From Pseudomonas sp. Root562 (GTDB lineage: Bacteria > Pseudomonadota > Gammaproteobacteria > Pseudomonadales > Pseudomonadaceae), in NCBI RefSeq assembly GCF_001427125.1, contig NZ_LMGK01000001.1, positions 260,108-324,107 on the forward strand: 64,000 nt of DNA, written 5' to 3'. Each line of letters opens with the position of its first letter. Position 1 is the first letter of the stretch. Positions 58,268-64,000 of the stretch are shown one piece after another. The translations under genes and the position numbers were made by a program. The notes beneath the pieces were generated by a model that saw only the letters and a program-made list of their open reading frames with translations, was not told the origin of the DNA and did no database searches.

Positions 58268-58952
58268 GTTGCTCCGCGTCGCTCAAGGGTTGGGCACTGG
58301 TGCTGTCCTGCATGCGCAACAGGGTGCTGTCGCCCTGGGTTTCAAGCAATTCGATGCTGTGCACCAGTTCACCGCCGGCAATGTTGATCTGGTTGAACAC
58401 CTGCTTGAGCAGCATCGAACGCGGTAGCAGGGTCAGTTTCCAGTTCTGCGCGTCGCCGCTCAAGGACAGTTCGAAATCCCGTTGCAGGCCGCTGCTGTCG
58501 CCTTGCAGCACAGCGAGGAACAAACGGTTCTGCTCGGCGCCGGCGCTTTTGCCAGGCAGCATCTGCCAGCTGTTGCCGTCGCGTCGGGCAATACCTTGGG
58601 TGGTGATGCGGTAATCCTGTTGTAACGGGGTTTTCAGTAGCCACAGCAGACCGTATTTTTTCGCCAGGACAAACGTGCCTTTGCTGGTCAGTGGCTGGGG
58701 CAGGGCACGCAGGTGCTTTTCCTGGATGAAGTTGCCGTGGATGACGTCGGGCTTGGCCAGTTGATCGCTGAGCTGTTGCAGATCGAATGCCTGAGCCAGC
58801 CCCGGAATGCCCAACACCACGCACAACACTGCAGGAGCGAGCCTGCTCGCGAAAAACCCGAGAACGCCGCAGGGTTTGGCCCCAGCGTCATCGTTAACGA
58901 CCATCGCTGGCAAGCCAGCTCCCACAGGGGACCGGGGGTGGCGGAACATCAT
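58251..58952 (-). CDS. LolA-like periplasmic carrier (ApeL-like) with an in-frame REP insertion
   Basis: This 233-residue protein has the LolA fold (VIHGNFIQEKHLRALPQPL near residue 70). It should shuttle the lipid or pigment between the inner-membrane exporter and the outer membrane. The start ATG is in an ATGA overlap with the thioesterase gene. Residues 9-41 are encoded by a REP doublet, so the signal-peptide core (APAVLCVVLGIPGLAQA) begins only near residue 39 behind a long n-region. An internal Met17 would give a shorter leader. Whether export is impaired is unknown. Confidence 0.85.
   Translation of the reverse strand: MMFRHPRSPVGAGLPAMVVNDDAGAKPCGVLGFFASRLAPAVLCVVLGIPGLAQAFDLQQLSDQLAKPDVIHGNFIQEKHLRALPQPLTSKGTFVLAKKYGLLWLLKTPLQQDYRITTQGIARRDGNSWQMLPGKSAGAEQNRLFLAVLQGDSSGLQRDFELSLSGDAQNWKLTLLPRSMLLKQVFNQINIAGGELVHSIELLETQGDSTLLRMQDSTSAQPLSDAEQHDFAQ
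58829..58928. repeat. REP doublet inside the LolA-like coding sequence
   Basis: ctgcaggagcgagcctgctc and the inverse ggcaagccagctcccacagg match the intergenic REP units of this window. The element is fully translated and keeps the reading frame open. Confidence 0.88.
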
Positions 58953-59374
58953 GGCAAGGCCCTTTCGACGGCGTCGGTGAAGACTTTGGGGGAAGCCAAC
59001 AACATCTCGCGGTTGCTCATGTCAACCGCGACTTGCACGGAAACCGCGCGGGTCAGGCGTTCGCCGGTTTGCGCATCGCTGATCAGGTAGTTGATCTTCA
59101 GACGGTTTTCCCATTCCACCAGATTGGCTCGCACGTTGAGCTTCTGGCCGAACACCGCACCGCGCACGTAGCGCAATTGCAGGTCGATCACCGGCCACGC
59201 GTAACCCGAGTCGGACATCGCGGTGTAGTTGTGGCCGATCTTGTCCAGCAACGCGCAACGGGCGATTTCCAGGTATTTGACGTAATGACCGTGCCAGACG
59301 ACGTTCATGCTGTCGACGTCAAAGAACGGTACGAGGATTTCCGTATCGGTGTGCAGCACTCCCTTGCTACGCAT
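58949..59374 (-). CDS. Acyl-CoA/ACP thioesterase, 4HBT hotdog family (ApeK-like)
   Basis: This 141-residue protein has the hotdog active-site segment FDVDSMNVVWHGHYVKYLE. The Asp and the central VWHGHY match 4-hydroxybenzoyl-CoA thioesterase-type enzymes. It may release or edit acyl intermediates of the pigment pathway. The ATG overlaps the ammonia-lyase stop by eight bases. Confidence 0.88.
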   Translation of the reverse strand: MRSKGVLHTDTEILVPFFDVDSMNVVWHGHYVKYLEIARCALLDKIGHNYTAMSDSGYAWPVIDLQLRYVRGAVFGQKLNVRANLVEWENRLKINYLISDAQTGERLTRAVSVQVAVDMSNREMLLASPKVFTDAVERALP

Positions 59375-60911
59375 GCAGCCTCCAGTGTTGTTCGGCGATC
59401 CGTTTCAGGCACAGGCGCAGTTCGCCTTCCAGCGCACGATCTTCGATGACCGGCGGGAAGTCTTTGCCCAACGCTTCGTGCATGGCCGCGAGCGCTGGCG
59501 GCAACGGTCGCGCGTCCTCGGCCTGACCACGCAGCCAGACGCCTTGGTTGGCGGCGAGCAATGTGGCGGCGGCGACCTGTTCGGTCAATTCCAGTACACG
59601 GATCGCATCGCGGGCGGCGATGGTGCCCATGCTCACCTTGTCCTGGTTGTGACACTCGGTGGAACGCGAGAACACACTGGCCGGCATGGTGTTTTTCAAT
59701 GCTTCGGCGGTCCAGGCACTGGTGCCGATCTGCACGGCCTTGAAACCGTGGTTGAGCATCGCTCGGTCGGCTGTGGCACCGGAGAGATTGCTCGGCAAAC
59801 CGTGGTTGTAGCGCTCATCTACCAGCAGGGCGAGTTGCCGGTCCAATAGGTCGGCGACGTTGGCGACCAGGTTTTTCAAACTGTCCATGGCGAACGCGAT
59901 GTGGCCGCCATAGAAGTGCCCGCCATGCAAAACACGTTCGGCTTCGGCATCGATGATCGGGTTGTCGTTGGCGCTGTTGAGCTCGATTTCAATGAATGAA
60001 CGCAACCAGTTCAGGCTATCGGCCAGCACGCCAAGGACATGGGGCGCGCAACGCAGGGAATAGCGGTCTTGCAGGCGATGCAGTGGCGCGGTCGGCGCAT
60101 CGATCGCCAGATCCTTGCGCAGCCACGCGGCGACCTGCATCTGCCCCGGATGGGGTTTGGCGGCGAACAGGCGCTCGTCGAAATGCTCGGGATTACCTTG
60201 CAGCGCGACCACGTTCAGCGCGGTGATGCGCGTCGCCAGTTGCAGCAGGTAGTCGGCGCGGGCGAAGGCCAGGCAGGCGAGGCCAGTCATCACGGCGGTG
60301 CCGTTCATCAGCGCCAGGGCTTCTTTCGGACGCAGCACCAGCGGATTCCAGCCGAGCTCGCGATGCACCTCGGCGGACTGGCGGCGTTCGCCGCGGAACA
60401 TCACTTCGCGTTCACCAGACAGCGTGGCGGCGACGTAGGACAGCGGCGTCAGATCGCCGCTGGCGCCGACCGAGCCCTCTTCCGGAATCAGCGGCAGAAT
60501 GTCGTATTCAAGGAAGGCTTGCAGGCGTGCCAGCAGTTCCACCCGCACCCCCGACACGCCGTGGCACAGTGACTGCAACCGCGCCGCCAGCACCGCACGG
60601 GTGGCCTGGGCGTCGAGCAATTTGCCCAACCCGCAACCGTGGAAGGTGTACAGATGCTGCGGCAGCGCTTCGACGTGATGCAGCGGCACCGCCACCACAC
60701 AGGAATCGCCGTAACCGGTGGTCACGCCGTAGATCACGCCTTCTTTGTCCAGCAGAGAGTCGAGGAAACGAGCGCCCTTGGCGATGCGCTCGCGGTAGGC
60801 AGCGTCGCTCTGCAATTGCGCCGGCGCCTGGCGGTTGGCCAGGGCCAGCACGTCTTCGATGCGCAAAGGGAGTTCGCCGAAGGTTACCGGCTCAAGCGTT
60901 GGCGTCGTCAT
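59367..60911 (-). CDS. Aromatic amino-acid ammonia-lyase (tyrosine ammonia-lyase-like)
   Basis: This 514-residue HAL/PAL-family enzyme forms its MIO cofactor from Ala150-Ser151-Gly152 (GSVGASGDL). Tyr61 in YGVTTGYG is the catalytic tyrosine. His91 (TFHGCG) aligns with the selectivity histidine (His89) of Rhodobacter tyrosine ammonia-lyase. This suggests tyrosine to 4-coumarate, a starter unit of flexirubin-type pigments. Histidine degradation is unlikely because no hut genes are near. It overlaps the acyltransferase gene by 20 bases. Confidence 0.87.
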   Translation of the reverse strand: MTTPTLEPVTFGELPLRIEDVLALANRQAPAQLQSDAAYRERIAKGARFLDSLLDKEGVIYGVTTGYGDSCVVAVPLHHVEALPQHLYTFHGCGLGKLLDAQATRAVLAARLQSLCHGVSGVRVELLARLQAFLEYDILPLIPEEGSVGASGDLTPLSYVAATLSGEREVMFRGERRQSAEVHRELGWNPLVLRPKEALALMNGTAVMTGLACLAFARADYLLQLATRITALNVVALQGNPEHFDERLFAAKPHPGQMQVAAWLRKDLAIDAPTAPLHRLQDRYSLRCAPHVLGVLADSLNWLRSFIEIELNSANDNPIIDAEAERVLHGGHFYGGHIAFAMDSLKNLVANVADLLDRQLALLVDERYNHGLPSNLSGATADRAMLNHGFKAVQIGTSAWTAEALKNTMPASVFSRSTECHNQDKVSMGTIAARDAIRVLELTEQVAAATLLAANQGVWLRGQAEDARPLPPALAAMHEALGKDFPPVIEDRALEGELRLCLKRIAEQHWRLHA

Positions 60912-61833
60912 CGGTCTTCCAGAAAGGGTAAAAGTTGAACCATTGTTGAGGCGCGTCGAGGCAATAGTGACTCAGGCGCTCGGCGTAGCGGGAGGCCCAC
61001 TGATGAATGACCTGCTCGCGATCCGTACGTTTCCAGATGATCGAGTCCGCAAAAGGCTCAATGGTCAGGCGATAGTCACCGTCGGGTTTCTTCAGGCACA
61101 GCAACAGGTTGACCGGGCATTTCAACAAACCGGCCAACAGCCACGGCCCTTGCGGAAACCTGGCCGGATGGCCAAGGAAATCCACTGTCACGCTGCGCCC
61201 GCCATGCAGTGGCACGCGGTCGCCGGCAATCGCCAGCCACTCGCCGCGCTCCAGGCGCTCGTGCAGTTGCAGCATGATCACCGGGTCCAGTTCGCTGACC
61301 TGGATCAGGCGCAGATTGGTCGCGCCGGCTTCGCCGAGCAAGCGGTTGAATTGCTCGGCGTGTTTGGTGTGCACCAGCACATTCATGGTGACCTTTTCGC
61401 CGATTTCCGCCAGTGCGCGGCAGACTTCGAGATTGCCCAGGTGAGCGCCCACCAGCATCTGCCCGCGAGTACCGCGCAACTGGTTGCGCAGTAGCGCCGG
61501 GTCGATGATTTCGATCTGCTCGATGCTCAACTTGCCGTTCCACACGTCGAGTTTGTCGAGCATGGAATCGGCGAAGGCCATGAACTGGCCGAACACTCGC
61601 CAATGGCTCGGGCGCAATTCATTGCGACCGCTCCACTCGGCCAGGCGTTGCTGATATTGCCAGGCACTGTGGCGGGCGCTGCGGCCGAACAGGAAGAAAT
61701 ACAGGACGATGCCGTACAGCAGCGGGCTCAGCAGGCGACGGCCAAGCACTTTGGCGGCGACCGCGGTAAATTTCATCAGCCAGAAACTGCCGCGCTCTTC
61801 GCGGTCGGCCCAGTGTTGCTTTTGCGCGTTCAT
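60892..61833 (-). CDS. LpxL/HtrB-type lysophospholipid acyltransferase
   Basis: This 313-residue membrane-associated acyltransferase has an N-terminal hydrophobic segment (about 34-50) and the HX4E catalytic motif HLGNLE (His131, Glu136). The ATG overlapping the glycosyltransferase stop is chosen; a longer frame upstream is rejected. Such enzymes probably attach the polyene chain or an extra acyl group to the lipid anchor. In E. coli the equivalent activities are fused with a glycosyltransferase; here they are separate. Confidence 0.88.
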   Translation of the reverse strand: MNAQKQHWADREERGSFWLMKFTAVAAKVLGRRLLSPLLYGIVLYFFLFGRSARHSAWQYQQRLAEWSGRNELRPSHWRVFGQFMAFADSMLDKLDVWNGKLSIEQIEIIDPALLRNQLRGTRGQMLVGAHLGNLEVCRALAEIGEKVTMNVLVHTKHAEQFNRLLGEAGATNLRLIQVSELDPVIMLQLHERLERGEWLAIAGDRVPLHGGRSVTVDFLGHPARFPQGPWLLAGLLKCPVNLLLCLKKPDGDYRLTIEPFADSIIWKRTDREQVIHQWASRYAERLSHYCLDAPQQWFNFYPFWKTDDDANA

Positions 61834-62564
61834 GCTCGCCACCGCCGCCAGAGAATCACCGGTGAACGCAGCAACATGCCGAAAAACAGCCGGGTGTGCA
61901 TGCTCGATATCAGTACGTTGTCGTAGAACAGGCGGAAATGCGAAACACCGTCCAGCGGGTAATGCACTTTGGTTTGCAGCCATTGCATCGGTTGGTTGCG
62001 CCAGGCCAGGCGTACCAGGATGTCCGAGTCGAAATCCATGCGTTTGCCGATTTTTGCCGACTCGATCAGTGCCAGAACCGGCGGCAGCGGATACACACGG
62101 AAGCCGCACATCGAGTCGCGAATCTGCAGCGACAGGGTGTTGATCCAGACCATGATGTGGGTCAGGTAGCGGGCGTACAAGCGGCCTTTGGGCACGCTTT
62201 CATCGTACTTCGGGTAGCCGCAAATCACCGCTTGCGGATGCTTGCGCGACAGTTCGATAAAGCGTTGCACGTCTTGCAGGTCATGCTGGCCGTCGGCGTC
62301 CACTTGCAAGGCGTGGCTGAAACCCAGGCGCGACGCTTCACGCAGGCCGGTCATGACCGCGCCGCCCTTGCCCTGATTGGCAGCGAGGCGAATCAGGTAG
62401 ACCATTTCGCGTTGCGCCAGTCGATCAAGCACCCTGGCGCACGCCGGGCTGCTGGCATCATCCACCAGAATGCACGGCAGATGGCGGGCAATCAGCGCAT
62501 CGACCACGGTGGTGATTGCACTTTCGTGGTTGTACACCGGAATGACTGCGCAGGGGCTATGCAT
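61830..62564 (-). CDS. Glycosyltransferase family 2
   Basis: This 244-residue enzyme has a GT-A fold with VIPVYNHES, ILVDDASSP and the metal-binding QVDADGQHD (Asp89/Asp91). FDSDILVRLAWR lies near the C-terminus. It resembles dolichyl-phosphate-mannose-synthase-like proteins. The ATG at 62564 overlaps the AMP-ligase gene by eight bases. It may glycosylate the pigment anchor. Confidence 0.88.
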   Translation of the reverse strand: MHSPCAVIPVYNHESAITTVVDALIARHLPCILVDDASSPACARVLDRLAQREMVYLIRLAANQGKGGAVMTGLREASRLGFSHALQVDADGQHDLQDVQRFIELSRKHPQAVICGYPKYDESVPKGRLYARYLTHIMVWINTLSLQIRDSMCGFRVYPLPPVLALIESAKIGKRMDFDSDILVRLAWRNQPMQWLQTKVHYPLDGVSHFRLFYDNVLISSMHTRLFFGMLLRSPVILWRRWRA

Positions 62565-64000
62565 GCTGGTTTGCACCTGCAAGTGCGGGTTCCAGCAAAA
62601 TCCGCCCGCTGGAGCAGGTCGCTGTTTCATTGCGATAGGCAAAGTACAGTTTGCTGCGGTCCGGGTCGAAACGCAGGTGCAATTGGACTTCATCCCCCGG
62701 ACGCACCAGTTGCTGGAATTTCAGCACTTCCATGCCGGCGAACTTTTCCGGCAAGTTCATCAATTGCTGGCCGAGGTTCAGCGCCCACTCCACTTGCACC
62801 ACGCCGGGCAATACCGGCGCCGTGGGGAAGTGACCACTGAAATAGGCAAGATCCGGCGGTACGGCCAGTTGCAGGCTCCACTCGCCTTCGGTTTCGAGCT
62901 GTTCCAGAATTTGCGGCGCCTTGGGGCGTGGCGCCAGCAGCAAGGCTTCGACGTCGGCCTGGGGCAGTTTTCCCTGGGTGTTCAGCGGTAGTTGTCGCAG
63001 CAAGCGCCAGCGCCGTGGCAGGGCCAGCGCTTCGCAATGCTGGCTCAGGTGTTGGCGCAATTGTTCAGTGAGCGTGCGTCGTCCTTGATTGCGCAAGGCA
63101 TGAAGGCCCGCTTCTGTCAGGACCAGCAATGCACCCAGTGAAGCGCGATTTTCCTGGACGACGCCAAGGCGCGCTTCGGCCACCCATGCATGGGTCATCA
63201 ACGCCTGTTCCAGCATCGGCAGCGAAATGCGCTTTTCTTCCAGTTTGACGATTCGGTCCAGCCGCCCCAGCAACTCGAAACGGCCGTCAGCGACAATTCG
63301 CGCGGCATCGGCGGTATGTTCGACATGGCCGGCGGGCAAGTAGGGTGAGGCGATGAGCAGTGCGCCGTCAGCGTCCTGGCTCAAGGCGACATCGGCGAAG
63401 GGTTGCCAGAGCGTTGGCCCCTGGCGCCAGGCGATGCCGCCGGTTTCCGAGCTGCCAAAAATTTCTGTCGGCCATTGATGGAGGCGTTGGTACAAGATCT
63501 TAGCCGCCTCGGCCGGCAACGCGCCGCCGGAAGAAAATACCCGGCGCACTGCGCTCATGGCGGGCCAGTCGAGGTTGTCGCCCATGCGCTTGAGCAGTGC
63601 CGGGCTGGCCACCCAGGCGAAAGCCGGATGCTGGCGACTGGCGCGTTGCAGGTCTTCCGGAAACGCCAGTTGCCTGCGCGTGAACGGGCGTCCGGCACAC
63701 AGTGGCCAGAGCACGCGGAACAGCAGGCCGTAGATGTGTTGGGTGGCAACGCTGCCGATGATGCATGCCGGGCCGAGATCGGCGCCCCACAGCTGTTCCA
63801 GGGCTTGAACCTCATTGGCCAATTGCCGCAGGTTTTTTTCGATGCGCTTGGGCTCGCCACTGGATCCGGACGTGCACAGGCTCAGCCGGCATTGATCCAG
63901 ATCCAGTGCGGCGGCGCTGAGCGGTGCATGTCGGTAAGCGCTCAGCTGCGCATCGTCGGGCTGATCGGTGAGCCACAGGTCCACTTCCTTCGACCAGCGC
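62557..64000 (-). CDS. AMP-ligase fused to a FabA/FabZ-like dehydratase domain (partial, 5' end outside window)
   Basis: The frame stays open to the right edge, so the beginning, perhaps 80-110 residues, is missing. The visible part starts with the adenylate-forming domain ([33 protein letters not shown]). A separate hotdog domain of about 100 residues follows at the C-terminus ([20 protein letters not shown]), with the histidine of FabZ-type dehydratases. In E. coli aryl-polyene clusters the ligase (ApeH) and the dehydratase/thioesterase-like ApeI are separate proteins. The ligase would activate the aryl starter acid and load it on an acyl carrier protein encoded outside the window. Confidence 0.9.
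   Translation of the reverse strand, partial: RWSKEVDLWLTDQPDDAQLSAYRHAPLSAAALDLDQCRLSLCTSGSSGEPKRIEKNLRQLANEVQALEQLWGADLGPACIIGSVATQHIYGLLFRVLWPLCAGRPFTRRQLAFPEDLQRASRQHPAFAWVASPALLKRMGDNLDWPAMSAVRRVFSSGGALPAEAAKILYQRLHQWPTEIFGSSETGGIAWRQGPTLWQPFADVALSQDADGALLIASPYLPAGHVEHTADAARIVADGRFELLGRLDRIVKLEEKRISLPMLEQALMTHAWVAEARLGVVQENRASLGALLVLTEAGLHALRNQGRRTLTEQLRQHLSQHCEALALPRRWRLLRQLPLNTQGKLPQADVEALLLAPRPKAPQILEQLETEGEWSLQLAVPPDLAYFSGHFPTAPVLPGVVQVEWALNLGQQLMNLPEKFAGMEVLKFQQLVRPGDEVQLHLRFDPDRSKLYFAYRNETATCSSGRILLEPALAGANQHA

Noticed and set aside
59367..60911. Histidine ammonia-lyase of a hut operon
   Set aside because: The MIO-family fold is shared, but the neighbours are pigment-biosynthesis genes and the selectivity position resembles tyrosine ammonia-lyase. 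No hutU, hutI or hutC is nearby.

Overview
The window reads as a chromosomal segment of a Pseudomonas of the fluorescens/putida type. The evidence is the class II polyhydroxyalkanoate (PHA) cluster phaC1-phaZ-phaC2-phaD next to hslVU, the run ponA / pilMNOPQ-aroK-aroB-damX-gltBD-hemE in the usual Pseudomonas order, GC-rich codon use, and many palindromic REP-type elements between genes. No rRNA, tRNA, insertion sequence, integrase, prophage or CRISPR array was seen.

Layout. 1-240: non-coding left edge with a 28-bp direct repeat, a palindromic element and a rightward terminator. 240-5331 (minus): phaD, phaC2, phaZ, phaC1, with a sigma-54-like promoter upstream of phaC1. 5593-8007 (minus): hslV-hslU-DUF971 with a very good sigma-32 promoter. 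8240-13178 (minus): argS with a SPOR-domain gene, then priA. 13345-15838 (plus): rpmE, an exported nuclease whose signal-peptide codons coincide with the rpmE terminator, and a malic enzyme. 16083-18524 (minus): penicillin-binding protein 1A. 18738-34538 (plus): pilMNOPQ, aroK, aroB, damX, gltB, gltD, hemE.

34.8-46.3 kb (plus) is an accessory block. A four-domain GbpA-like lytic polysaccharide monooxygenase (LPMO) is followed by a strong terminator, a membrane cytochrome b561, and a compact type II secretion operon gspC-D-E-F-G-H-I-J-K-L-M. The cytochrome gene is the first cistron of the secretion operon. The likely logic is chitin attack: the secreton exports the folded LPMO, and the b561 handles quinol or superoxide redox chemistry on the periplasmic side. 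An MFS transporter and a divergent LysR regulator separate this block from the next.

48.7-64 kb (minus) is most of an aryl-polyene/flexirubin-type pigment operon that runs off the right edge. It holds an AMP-ligase fused to a dehydratase, a glycosyltransferase, an acyltransferase, an aromatic amino-acid ammonia-lyase, a thioesterase, LolA-like and MMPL export proteins, an antiporter-like membrane protein, a flavin-dependent halogenase-like enzyme, a methyltransferase, a DUF3261 lipoprotein, and a ketosynthase/dehydratase/ketoreductase/ketosynthase set. All 14 gene junctions overlap. A REP doublet lies in frame inside the 5' end of the LolA-like gene, the only REP element found here within a coding sequence.
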